Source: Actinophytocola sp. (GTDB lineage: Bacteria > Actinomycetota > Actinomycetes > Mycobacteriales > Pseudonocardiaceae). From it: DNA of 64,000 nucleotides. The notes below the pieces were generated by a model. The model was not told where the DNA came from and made no database searches. It saw only the letters and a list, made by a program, of their open reading frames with translations. The DNA lies in assembly GCA_009377475.1 (NCBI GenBank), contig WHTY01000017.1, positions 1-64,000 on the forward strand. Reading direction: 5' to 3'. A program made the translations under genes and the position numbers. Positions 50,345-58,254 of this stretch are shown in pieces. Each line of letters begins with the position of its first letter. Position 1 is the stretch's first letter.

Positions 50345-51634
50345 ATGGCGCGATTGCGTAAGCGGCAGCGGGGGACGATCGAGCGTAGAGGTAACTCGCT
50401 GCGCGTGAAGGTGTACGCGGGGACCGATCCGCTGACCGGTAAGAGGCTCTATCTGCGAGAGTCGACGACCGACGAGAAGGAAGCCGAGCGGATCTTGACG
50501 AGACTGCTCGCTCAAGTCGACGCGAACACTCACGCCAAGACCGAAGGAACCATCGGCGCCGGTCTCGACGAGTGGCTCCCAACCCATGACGTCGATGACT
50601 CCACTCGCGAAACCAACGAGACGTACATCCGCCTGTACATCAAGCCCGCGCTGGGCGGCCGGACGTACAAGAGCGTGACGCCGCGAGTTCTTGAGCGGTT
50701 CTACGCCGAACTGGCCCGCTGTCGAGATCGCTGTGACGGGAAGCCACGAATCGATCATCGGACCGACAAGCCGCACGAGTGCCGAGTGATCAAGCATCGT
50801 TATCCGCCAGGAAGACGACCGGCAGGTGGTCGGCGCGACCACGACTGCAAGACGGCAGGGTGCACGGTGGTCGAGTGCCAGCCCCACGAGTGCCAGCCGC
50901 TCGCACCCGCGACGATCTTGAAGATCCATTTCATCCTGAGTGCCTTCTTTGCTGCGTGCGTGCGCTGGGACTGGTTGGCCAGCAACCCAGCCGATGTTGC
51001 TAAGAAGCCGCGACAGCCGACTCCGCAGCCGAAGCCACCCACAACGGAGCAGGCGGCAAAGATCGTCAACGCCGCGTGGGAACAGGGACTGATGTGGGGC
51101 ACGCTCGTGTGGCTCGTCATGGTCACGGGCATGCGGCGGGCAGAAGTGCTCGCGCTGACGTGGCTAGATGTCGACCTGTCGGCCGGCTATCTCACGATCG
51201 ATCGTGATAGCAGTAAGACCCACCGGATGCGGCGCATCGCCCTAGACTCCGCCACTGTTGAAGTGCTCAAGGAGTACCGGACACAGTGCGAGGCTTCTGT
51301 GCGCGAGCTTGGGGAGGTGTTGTCAGATTCGGCCTACATGTTCTCATACTCGCCGACGTGCGACCGACGGTGCAGCCCTGACGCTGTCACCAGCCGTTAT
51401 CGGCGAATGTGCGAAGCCCTTGGGATTCAGAGCAACTTGCATGCCTTGCGGCACTACGCGGCGACCGAGCTTCTGACCGCAGGTGTGGACCTGCGAACCG
51501 TGGCAGGACGCCTTGGCCACGCTGGTGGGGGCGTCACAACACTGCGCGTTTACGCAGCATGGCGGGATGACTCTGATCGTGAGGCTGCGAAGGTGCTCGG
51601 CGCCCGCTTCTCCCGCCCAAAGTCATCGACGTAG
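50345..51634 (+). CDS. Tyrosine-type site-specific integrase
   Basis: A 429-residue tyrosine recombinase. The basic N-terminal arm-binding part is RLRKRQRGTIERRG, and the core-binding domain runs to about 220. The catalytic set is R264 (TGMRRAEV), K291, H366 and R369 (LHALRH), H392 (RLGHA) and the nucleophile Y403. Between residues 126 and 183 lies a Cys/His-rich insertion (C126, C130, C146, C168, C173, C178, C183) that could bind zinc. Its location beside tRNA-Ala is typical of actinobacterial integrative elements. ATG 50345 is chosen; an in-frame GTG at 50324 is possible. Confidence 0.93.
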   Translation: MARLRKRQRGTIERRGNSLRVKVYAGTDPLTGKRLYLRESTTDEKEAERILTRLLAQVDANTHAKTEGTIGAGLDEWLPTHDVDDSTRETNETYIRLYIKPALGGRTYKSVTPRVLERFYAELARCRDRCDGKPRIDHRTDKPHECRVIKHRYPPGRRPAGGRRDHDCKTAGCTVVECQPHECQPLAPATILKIHFILSAFFAACVRWDWLASNPADVAKKPRQPTPQPKPPTTEQAAKIVNAAWEQGLMWGTLVWLVMVTGMRRAEVLALTWLDVDLSAGYLTIDRDSSKTHRMRRIALDSATVEVLKEYRTQCEASVRELGEVLSDSAYMFSYSPTCDRRCSPDAVTSRYRRMCEALGIQSNLHALRHYAATELLTAGVDLRTVAGRLGHAGGGVTTLRVYAAWRDDSDREAAKVLGARFSRPKSST

Positions 51635-51848
51635 GAACACTTGAGCTATGTCGCGGTCAATCCGGTAAGCGTGCCGGTAAATGGCATATGGACGGACCAA
51701 CCCGCGAACCGATCCGTCAACACCCTCTTTGGTGGCGATGCTGCAGCGCTGGTAGGCATGGTCGACTTTCAACGTCGACAGTTCGTATCTTGTCGCGGTC
51801 GATCAGCCGATCGTCAAGCGGCCGACTACCGGGGCGCGGTGGGAGGAG

Positions 51849-52223
51849 ATGGTTGACACCTTCCTGCTCACCAGCGAGCTGGAGGACCCAGAGGACGCCG
51901 AGTTCGTGGCCGACTACGAACAGCCCCGCGTTACCGGTCAAACTCGGATCCGGCGGCGAATGCGCACCCGTCGCCTGCGCTTGCGTATCCTGCTCACCAG
52001 ATGGATGCCTCGCCTCCGAGCGGACAATGTGGACTTGACACCCGATATGGTCCCAGGTCAGCGCGGCACCCATCGCCAACTTCAAGCACATGTCACCCAC
52101 TTACTCGCGGAACCGGGTCTGACGCCCTCGCAGCTCCATGACCTCGGCGACGTCTACCTAGTCCCCGTTGGGTGCGGCTGGTCACTGGTACGCCCAGACA
52201 TTGTGTGGCCGTTGAACAGGTAG
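51849..52223 (+). CDS. Hypothetical protein
   Basis: A 124-residue frame of unknown function, with an acidic start, a basic centre (RIRRRMRTRRLRLRILLTRW) and a C-terminal block LTPSQLHDLGDVYLVPVGCGW. GGGAGG lies just upstream of the ATG. Its 3' end overlaps the remnant of the opposite SnoaL-like gene. It may be a passenger of the integrase region or fortuitous; I recognise no family. Confidence 0.45.
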   Translation: MVDTFLLTSELEDPEDAEFVADYEQPRVTGQTRIRRRMRTRRLRLRILLTRWMPRLRADNVDLTPDMVPGQRGTHRQLQAHVTHLLAEPGLTPSQLHDLGDVYLVPVGCGWSLVRPDIVWPLNR

Positions 52224-52459
52224 CTGCCGTCGCGGTGCCATCACACCCGTTCGTTGGGGCGGCGGCCGCCTTCGTCGAAGAACCGGTGCAGCTCCGCGCT
52301 TCCGCGCAGCACCCCGCTCGGACGCGTGGCCAGGCGCGTTTCGAGCGCAGCTTCGCCGCTGTACTGCTCGAGCAGGACCGGCACGTCTCGCGCTCGGGCC
52401 CGGCGGTCCCACTCCTGGAAGAGGAACTGCGCGTCCTCGTCACTTGCCGTCGTGCTCGT
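52154..52459 (-). pseudogene. Broken SnoaL/NTF2-like protein gene
   Basis: The frame begins MTSTTASDEDAQFLFQEWDRRA and continues through RPSGVLRGSAELHRFFDEGGRR, the pattern of SnoaL-like NTF2-fold proteins (usually about 130 residues). It meets an in-frame TGA at 52243-52241 after RPNERV. The same frame then resumes with WHRDGSYLFNGHT, which fits the next strand of the fold, and loses homology near 52200. A CGA-to-TGA change plus 3' truncation by the neighbouring accessory DNA is the simplest reading. Confidence 0.65.
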
Positions 52460-52585
52460 CATGCTCCTCACAGTACGGCCGGTCGATTTCGGCCACCGCC
52501 GAAGCAACGTCGCCGGAGCACAGCGTCCGATTGCCGACCTTCGATCGGGACTTGTTTGGGGCTTCGAGATCGGGTCGAGGGGCAA

Positions 52586-53581
52586 TCACGCCGATGCCAG
52601 CAGGCAAGCCTCCTGGTCCTCATCCAGGCCGATGGATCCGGCCCGATCGGTCGGAGGCGCAGAAGCGCCCTCTGCCCGGAGCCAGGGCCAGGTGTCTGCA
52701 ACGGTCTCCGCCACCGGACGGCACCGCAGCCCCGCAGCGACCGCGCGGGAGACATCGCAATCGTGCAGCCCGGACAGCGCGCCGCTCGGTGGCGCCCAGA
52801 TCGGCAGGTCCGTCCACCCGCTGACGCCGCAGGCCGCGACCGCTTCTGGCGTCACCCAGGCCAGCTCGGCTCTCGACCCCGTGGCCGCCTGGCACGCACC
52901 GAGCAGCGCGCCGATGGTGCTGTGTCCGGATTTGCTGACGGCGTTGAACGTGCCGGCCCTGCGCTGTTCGGCGGCATGGAGGATCCAGGCCGAGAGGTCG
53001 CGCGCATCGACGTACTGCAGCGGGCGGTCCTGCGGGCCGGGTGCGGGCACCCTGCCGCCGCGGGCGATCCGGTTCAGCCACCAGGGCAGCCGGCCGACGT
53101 CCTCGTAGGGACCCAGGATCAACCCGGCGCGTGCGAGCAGCACCTCGCCGCCGAACTCTTCGAGCACGGCGATCTCGGCTCCACGCTTGGCCGCGGCGTA
53201 ACCGTCGGCGTCGTCGCTGCTGGGGTCGCCGTCAACGACGGGAGCCGACTCGTCCGAGCCGCACTTCAGCGGCCAGCCGTAGACCGACCGGCTGGACACG
53301 TAAGCGTAGTGACCCGCGTGGCCGTCAAGCAGACGAGCGGTGCGTTGAACCGCCGACGGCTCGAACGACCAGGTATCCACCACCGCGTCATAGGTGTCGT
53401 CGCCGAGGGCGGCTCGCAGCGCCTGCTCGTCACGCCGGTCGGCATGGCGCGCTTCGACCCCTGCGGTGGCAACACCACTGAGCCCTCGCCTCAGCATGGT
53501 CACCGTGTCCCCGCGTGCCAGTGCTGTCTCGACCAAAGCCCTGCCCACATGGTGGGTGCCGCCCAGCACCAATACCCTCAT
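52586..53581 (-). CDS. NAD-dependent epimerase/dehydratase family protein
   Basis: A 331-residue extended short-chain reductase. The N-terminal NAD loop is VLVLGGTHHVGRALVETALARG, and a Y-x-x-x-K pair occurs in GYAAAKRGAE (about residues 140-150), after the YVSSRSVYG strand. PLQYVDARDLSAWILHA is the conserved C-terminal block of the family. The substrate is not evident. ATG 53581 has GGAGG 8 bases upstream; a longer frame to 53764 has no support. It lies in the accessory segment between the integrase and the conjugation genes. Confidence 0.87.
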   Translation of the reverse strand: MRVLVLGGTHHVGRALVETALARGDTVTMLRRGLSGVATAGVEARHADRRDEQALRAALGDDTYDAVVDTWSFEPSAVQRTARLLDGHAGHYAYVSSRSVYGWPLKCGSDESAPVVDGDPSSDDADGYAAAKRGAEIAVLEEFGGEVLLARAGLILGPYEDVGRLPWWLNRIARGGRVPAPGPQDRPLQYVDARDLSAWILHAAEQRRAGTFNAVSKSGHSTIGALLGACQAATGSRAELAWVTPEAVAACGVSGWTDLPIWAPPSGALSGLHDCDVSRAVAAGLRCRPVAETVADTWPWLRAEGASAPPTDRAGSIGLDEDQEACLLASA

Positions 53582-53726
53582 GTCGCCGATCCTCCCGGCG
53601 CAACGCGGCCCAGGCAAGGTTTGACCCCGCACGCGACGGGGGCCTGAAACCCGTAGCGGGAGATCAGGTACTCGACGAGTTCCACGCCAAGCTGTGCCTA
53701 TGCGCGTCGGATCGAGATCGACTCGC

Positions 53727-54095
53727 TTAGCACAGGTATGCGTCGGTCGCGTTCGCCAGCGCAACGAGATGCTCCTCGGTCATGCCCGCGAACTTGAGTT
53801 CTGCGATCGTGCCGGCCTGTTTGTCGACTGCCTCAGGTCCATCGCATAGTGCATGTGCGACCCTCAGGATCTCACTAATGTGCATGTACCCATTCTCAGG
53901 AAATCCGGCAATTGAGAGATCTCGAATCACCGCCGCCTCTTCCGAAGTTATCGCGTATTCGCGCCCGAAGTTGTCCTCCATGCCGACCTTGAGTCCGGTG
54001 ACGGTCGAAAGGTTGTCACATCCCATGAGGCTGACCAGTGCTGCCGCCGCAGCAAGAAAGCTGCCCCACCGTGCTGAAAGCTGGAGGATCGTCAT
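53727..54095 (-). CDS. Putative DUF732-like lipoprotein
   Basis: A 122-residue secreted protein. A signal peptide with a lipobox (LVSLMGC) places the lipid on Cys26. The mature part, AAVIRDLSIAGFPENG, ILRVAHALCDG and LVALANATDAYLC, resembles the DUF732 pattern of small actinobacterial secreted proteins, with two cysteines that could form a disulphide. The family assignment is by pattern only. The segment is visibly lower in GC than its surroundings, suggesting transfer. Confidence 0.6.
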   Translation of the reverse strand: MTILQLSARWGSFLAAAAALVSLMGCDNLSTVTGLKVGMEDNFGREYAITSEEAAVIRDLSIAGFPENGYMHISEILRVAHALCDGPEAVDKQAGTIAELKFAGMTEEHLVALANATDAYLC

Positions 54096-54238
54096 GCACC
54101 CGAGTCGTTGCGGAGAGTGTCTCTGTTACCGAACGAGCTCACTGTTTCGAAGTCAACCCGTGAGAGGTCGAGCAGCTGAAGGGCGATACGACTCGCACCA
54201 AACCGACCAACACACCCAGATTGAGCAATGAACGGTGG

Positions 54239-54898
54239 TTACGTCGCTATGAGTGAGTAGAGATCTGTGACAACGGTACTGGGCGCATGTCGAGCGAACT
54301 GGTCCTGTTTCGTGGATTTGTTGGCATAAGCAATGATCGCGACGCCGCTGGCCCATGCTGCGTCAATGTCGGTAATTGAGTCGCCGATCATGACGCACCG
54401 TTCGGATGTCGTGCCGAGCTGCTCGATCGCTTGGTGCAGTAGGTGTGAGCTGGGTTTCAGCAGAGTTGGGTCAGCATCAGTGCGCGCGGATACGTCATTA
54501 ACGAGCGCAGTAAGGCCGTGCTGGTTGAGATAGGCACGGACTGCTGACGCGGAGTTGTTGCTGACGATGACGATGCGCTGCCCTCGATCAGTCAGTCGCT
54601 GCAGTAGTTCAGCCGAATAAGGCGTAGGGGTGGCGCTGGCAATTGCGTGGACCTCGAGCTTGGTCAATTCACGCTCGGCGTCTACGGCTTCGCGGTGTCC
54701 TTCTGCAGCTGCGTACCGAAGAATCTCGAACGGGTCGCGTACCTCAGCGCTGTGCCGCTCGCTGAGACCTAGTCTTTCGCGTAGCTGCCGAGCAACGGTG
54801 TCGGCTCCGACGCCGCCGAAGACGGAGCACACGGGGCCGTCGAAGTCGAGAAGGACGTTGGGCTTGCTCGCGAGCAACTCTGCGGCCGCGTTGGTCAC
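54239..54898 (-). CDS. HAD-family hydrolase
   Basis: A 219-residue haloacid dehalogenase-like phosphatase. Motif I is VLLDFDGPVCSVFGG with both nucleophile-loop aspartates, motif II is IVIVSNNSASA, motif III includes the lysine in TLLKPSSHLL, and motif IV is CVMIGDSITDIDAA. A helical cap lies between motifs I and II. The substrate is unknown. GTG 54898 overlaps the stop of the upstream GntR gene by the GTGA pattern, so the regulator and hydrolase are made together. This pair recurs beside actinobacterial mobile elements. Confidence 0.88.
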   Translation of the reverse strand: MTNAAAELLASKPNVLLDFDGPVCSVFGGVGADTVARQLRERLGLSERHSAEVRDPFEILRYAAAEGHREAVDAERELTKLEVHAIASATPTPYSAELLQRLTDRGQRIVIVSNNSASAVRAYLNQHGLTALVNDVSARTDADPTLLKPSSHLLHQAIEQLGTTSERCVMIGDSITDIDAAWASGVAIIAYANKSTKQDQFARHAPSTVVTDLYSLIAT

Positions 54899-55737
54899 GG
54901 CCCGAACTCCGTGGCGACGCTGTTCCAGATGCTGTCGAACCACATCAGCGACTGCTGAACGAACTGGGTGCCACTCGATTCCTTGTCCCCGTCGGCGGCC
55001 TGGTGGAACAGGACGGCGTCCTTGCCCATCAGATCCCACATGGCCGTGGGTTCGTCGTCGAGCTCGACGACATGGTGTTGCACTGGGTAGTAGCCGTAGA
55101 AGGCTTCGTCGCGGTTGAGGATGTAGAGCTTGAACATCGGCACGGCTGGATAGGTGCGGACCTCCGCGTCGGCGTCCGGCACGATGCCGAGCGTGCCGAG
55201 CTCGTTGACGGTGTCGACGATGGCTTGGGTGTGTCGGCGCATGATCCCGGTCGCGCGCTTGCGGAACGCCGGGCTGTCGGACAAGTCATCGGCTCGTGCT
55301 GGTAGTGACCAGGGTCGCTCGGTGTCCGGTACCAGCAGCCGAACGTGCAGGGATTCCGGCCGAAGCCGCCCGGCGCGGATCTTGTCGAGCGGTTCGCTGA
55401 TCGCTCCGTGCAGGGTCTCGCCGGAGAAGCCGGCGAAGTCGACCGAGACGTACGGTTCCTCGAAGGCGCGCTCGAGGTGCGGACGGAGCCCGACCGGGCG
55501 TGCGGTTCGTTCGCGCACGTAGACGCCGCTGCCCTGCCGCGAGACGACGAGGCCCTCGTCGCGCAGCAGCCGGATGGCCTGCTGCACCGTCATCCGCGCC
55601 ACGCCAAACCGTTCGGCCAGCTCGGGGCCTGACGGCAGCTTGTCGCCCGGCTCGAACTTGCGCGTGAGGATCGACGCGCGCAGGACGTTGGCCAGCTGCT
55701 GATACGGCGGCCGCGGGTCTTCCGGGTCGAGTTCCAT
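54895..55737 (-). CDS. GntR-family transcriptional regulator
   Basis: A 280-residue regulator. The GntR winged helix is at residues 8-75 (PPYQQLANVLRASILTRKFEPG, LAERFGVARMTVQQAIRLLRDEG, VVSRQGSGVYVRE). The C-terminal 200 residues are an effector or signalling domain with FKLYILNRDEAFYGYYPV, which I do not assign to a named family. A TACTCT hexamer ends 7 bases before the ATG, another leaderless start. Five CTAGnCAA-type repeats lie 35-110 bases upstream, between this gene and the rightward conjugation genes, so it probably represses both directions, as KorSA-type GntR regulators do. Confidence 0.9.
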   Translation of the reverse strand: MELDPEDPRPPYQQLANVLRASILTRKFEPGDKLPSGPELAERFGVARMTVQQAIRLLRDEGLVVSRQGSGVYVRERTARPVGLRPHLERAFEEPYVSVDFAGFSGETLHGAISEPLDKIRAGRLRPESLHVRLLVPDTERPWSLPARADDLSDSPAFRKRATGIMRRHTQAIVDTVNELGTLGIVPDADAEVRTYPAVPMFKLYILNRDEAFYGYYPVQHHVVELDDEPTAMWDLMGKDAVLFHQAADGDKESSGTQFVQQSLMWFDSIWNSVATEFGP

Positions 55738-55771
55738 ACCGCCCAGAGTAAGTGCTCACCACCTCGCCACG

Positions 55772-55847
55772 CTAGCCAGCCTAGACAAGAGATTGACATG
55801 TCTAGCCAACCTGATACGCTCCCAACATGGCTAGGCAAGCTAGCAAA
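55772..55847. promoter_or_regulatory. Array of CTAGnCAA repeats, likely GntR operator
   Basis: Five near-identical octamers lie in the same orientation: CTAGCCAG (55772), CTAGACAA (55781), CTAGCCAA (55802), CTAGGCAA (55831) and CTAGCAAA (55840). The outer two pairs have a 9-base step. CTAG is normally under-represented in GC-rich bacteria, so the cluster is unlikely to be chance. It covers the divergent promoter area of the GntR gene and the conjugation operon. Confidence 0.75.
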
Positions 55848-55877
55848 GTATTGCAGGCCGGTTCACCGGCACAAAAA

Positions 55878-55911
55878 GGGCCCGAACGGGGCGGCATCCC
55901 CGCTCGGGCCT
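55878..55911 (-). terminator. Minus-strand intrinsic terminator in front of the HTH gene
   Basis: GGCCCGAACGGGG pairs with CCCCGCTCGGGCC (one A-C mismatch) around a short loop. On the minus strand it is followed by TTTTTGTG. It points leftward although no leftward gene lies to its right, so it may stop antisense transcription, or act as a leader hairpin for the rightward operon. Confidence 0.6.
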
Positions 55912-55936
55912 GCATCGGAGATTGTGGGAGCCCCGA

Positions 55937-56308
55937 ATGCAGCACCAAGCTACGACAGACGCGAGCCCGGACGAAGCACCGGCCGTGGAAGGCCGCCCGC
56001 AGCACCGCGAGGTGCTCCGGAACCTCGCACTGAAGAACGCTCTGCGGAAGCGAGCCGAGGGAGTACCGAGCTACAAGGTGCCCGAGGCCGCGGCACTGCT
56101 GAGCATCTCGCAGGAGTACCTGTACCGCCTGATCCAGGCGGACGGCTTTCCCGCGATCCGCATGGGACAAGGCGGCAAGCCGCGCTACGTCGTTCCAGCC
56201 AAGGCCATCGAGCTGATCCTCGAGCACGCCGCCGCAGCTGGAAACTGCGTCGACATCGCCGAACTCGTTGCCGAGTGGCACACCCTGATCAAGGGCGGTG
56301 CCGCATGA
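55937..56308 (+). CDS. Helix-turn-helix (excisionase/MerR-like) DNA-binding protein
   Basis: A 123-residue protein. Residues 45-100 carry a winged helix of the excisionase type: YKVPEAAALLSISQEYLYRLI followed by DGFPAIRMGQGGKPRYVVPAKAI. It could be an excisionase or a regulator of the transfer genes. It is the first gene of the rightward operon; the GGGAG at 6 bases supports ATG 55937 and its stop overlaps the ATG of the coupling protein (ATGA). Confidence 0.82.
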   Translation: MQHQATTDASPDEAPAVEGRPQHREVLRNLALKNALRKRAEGVPSYKVPEAAALLSISQEYLYRLIQADGFPAIRMGQGGKPRYVVPAKAIELILEHAAAAGNCVDIAELVAEWHTLIKGGAA

Positions 56309-58254
56309 GGGCCCGCGATGTGCAGAACGTGGTGTTCTTCTCCGGTGGTCTCGGCCTGTTCGGCTGGCTGTTGCAGTTCGCGCCGCACGAGCTGCCGTTG
56401 ACGCGGTGGTGGCCGTGGCTCGTGGCGACGGCGGCAGCGGTGCTGTTGGCGGCGGTGATCGTGGCGATTCGCCGCCACCCGCTCGTGCGGCTGTGGCTGT
56501 TCGGAGCTGGCGTCGTTTGTGCCGGTGTCTGGCTGGGGTCGAGCCCGGTGCCGTCGACCACGCCCGGCGAGCAGTATTGGCCGTGGCTCGTGGCGGCCGG
56601 CGGTGTCGTCGTCGTTGCCGCAACCGGCTTCGGAGCGCACCGGCATATCGGGTCGGCCGGGACGGTCACGCGGTGGTCGAACCGGTCCCGCCGAAACCGT
56701 GGCGTGGCGTCGGTGTTCCAGATCTGGCGCACCTCCTCGCCGCACGCGGTGCGCAAGAAGGCCACCCAGCTGCGTCCCAGCGTCCGCGAGCTGGGGTTCT
56801 GGCAGCGACTGAGGGTGTCGACGAAGGAGTACGCGACCCCGCTTGCGTGGGTCGGGCTGCAGCGCATCTGGTCGCCGATCGAGGACGTCACCCTGCGGAT
56901 CGGCGGCCCGCGTACCGGCAAGACCGGTGAACTGGGCGGTCGCGTCATCGACGCACCCGGCGCCGTGATCGCCACCAGCACCCGCACCGACCTGATCGAG
57001 CTCACCGGCCCCGTGCGGGCACGCAAGGGTCCGCTGCACGTGTTCAACCCGTCCGGTGTCGGCGATCTGGGCTCGACGATCACGTTCGACCCGTTGGCGG
57101 GCTGCGAGGACCCGAAGACCGCGACCACCCGCGCCGCTGACCTGCTATCCGGTGTCTCCGCACCCGGCCGTGACGGGGGTGACCGCGAGTTCTGGGAGGG
57201 CCAGGCCCGCCGGGCACTCGCCGCGCTGATGCACGCCGCCGCGCTCGGCGGGCGCACGATGCGCGACGTCCTCGAGTGGGTGGCCGACCCGGAGCGCGCC
57301 GAAAAGGACGTCTCCCGGTTCATCCGCCGCTCGCCCGAGACCGCACTCGAGTCCGACGCGAGCCAGTTCCTACGGATGACCGACAAGACACGCTCGTCGG
57401 TCTGTTCCACGATCATGCCCGCACTCGGCTGGCTCTCCGATGCCACCGCGGCTGCAGCCGCCCAGGACGGCGAGTTCGACGTCGCCCAACTCCTTGCTGA
57501 GCGGGGCACGGTGTACATGCTCGGCGCAGAGGACGCGCAGACCGCCCCGCTGGTGACCGCGCTGACCGGCCACATCGCCCGCGAAGCTCGGCGCATCGCC
57601 GGACGCCAACCGTCCGGCCGACTGGACCCGCCGTTGACGATGGCGCTCGACGAGGCCGCGCTGATCTGCCCAATCCCGCTGGACAACTGGACCGCCGACA
57701 TGGGCGGGCGCAACGTCACCATCCACATCGCCGCCCAGTCCCGCGCCCAGCTCCGGCAACGCTGGGGCGACACCGGCGCGGCCGCGATCCTGAACAACGC
57801 CGCCACCCTGATGATCTTCGGCGGCAGCCGCGACCAGGACGACCTGCAGGCGTACTCGACGCTGACCGGCGAGCGCGACGAAAACGTGCCGACGTTCGGC
57901 GACGACTGGTCCGTCACGCAGCACTCGGTGCGCCGCGTACCGGTGCTCACGCCCGCCCAGATCGCCCAACTCAAGGCCGGCCGCGCGGTCATCATCCGCC
58001 GAGGCATGCCACCCGTCGTCGGGCGGGTGCCGATGGCGTGGAAGCGCCGCGAGGTCAAAGCCGCCCGACGCGCCGAGCGCTGGGCACCTCGTGTCGAACG
58101 CTGGCAGCAGACGTTCGAGACCGCGCTCGACTGGGTCGCGGAGAAGCTCGCCGACGCCGACGAACGCTACGAGCAGCGCCAGGCCGAACGCGCCCGGCGT
58201 CGTGCGCAGCGCCAGGCACAGCACGCCGACGACACCTACGGGGGCGGTCGGTGA
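56305..58254 (+). CDS. Type IV secretion coupling protein (VirD4/TraD-like ATPase)
   Basis: A 649-residue membrane ATPase. Four hydrophobic segments occupy residues 6-110 (NVVFFSGGLGLFGWLL; WPWLVATAAAVLLAAV; LVRLWLFGAGVVCAGVWLG; WPWLVAAGGVVVVAATG). The Walker A loop is IGGPRTGKTGEL near residue 200 and the Walker B is LTMALDEAALICP near 445, followed by IAAQSRAQLRQRWGD. These are TraG/TraD coupling-protein motifs; such proteins bring the relaxase-DNA complex to the transfer channel. The C-terminal ~80 residues are Arg/Ala-rich and probably coiled. It overlaps both neighbours by 1-4 bases. Confidence 0.9.
   Translation: MRARDVQNVVFFSGGLGLFGWLLQFAPHELPLTRWWPWLVATAAAVLLAAVIVAIRRHPLVRLWLFGAGVVCAGVWLGSSPVPSTTPGEQYWPWLVAAGGVVVVAATGFGAHRHIGSAGTVTRWSNRSRRNRGVASVFQIWRTSSPHAVRKKATQLRPSVRELGFWQRLRVSTKEYATPLAWVGLQRIWSPIEDVTLRIGGPRTGKTGELGGRVIDAPGAVIATSTRTDLIELTGPVRARKGPLHVFNPSGVGDLGSTITFDPLAGCEDPKTATTRAADLLSGVSAPGRDGGDREFWEGQARRALAALMHAAALGGRTMRDVLEWVADPERAEKDVSRFIRRSPETALESDASQFLRMTDKTRSSVCSTIMPALGWLSDATAAAAAQDGEFDVAQLLAERGTVYMLGAEDAQTAPLVTALTGHIAREARRIAGRQPSGRLDPPLTMALDEAALICPIPLDNWTADMGGRNVTIHIAAQSRAQLRQRWGDTGAAAILNNAATLMIFGGSRDQDDLQAYSTLTGERDENVPTFGDDWSVTQHSVRRVPVLTPAQIAQLKAGRAVIIRRGMPPVVGRVPMAWKRREVKAARRAERWAPRVERWQQTFETALDWVAEKLADADERYEQRQAERARRRAQRQAQHADDTYGGGR

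Noticed and set aside
53160..53180. Possible copy of the tRNA-Ala 3' end (CTCGGCTCCAC) inside the epimerase gene
   Set aside because: Only 11 bases match, without the T-arm, and it lies within an intact coding sequence. This is too short for an att core and likely chance.
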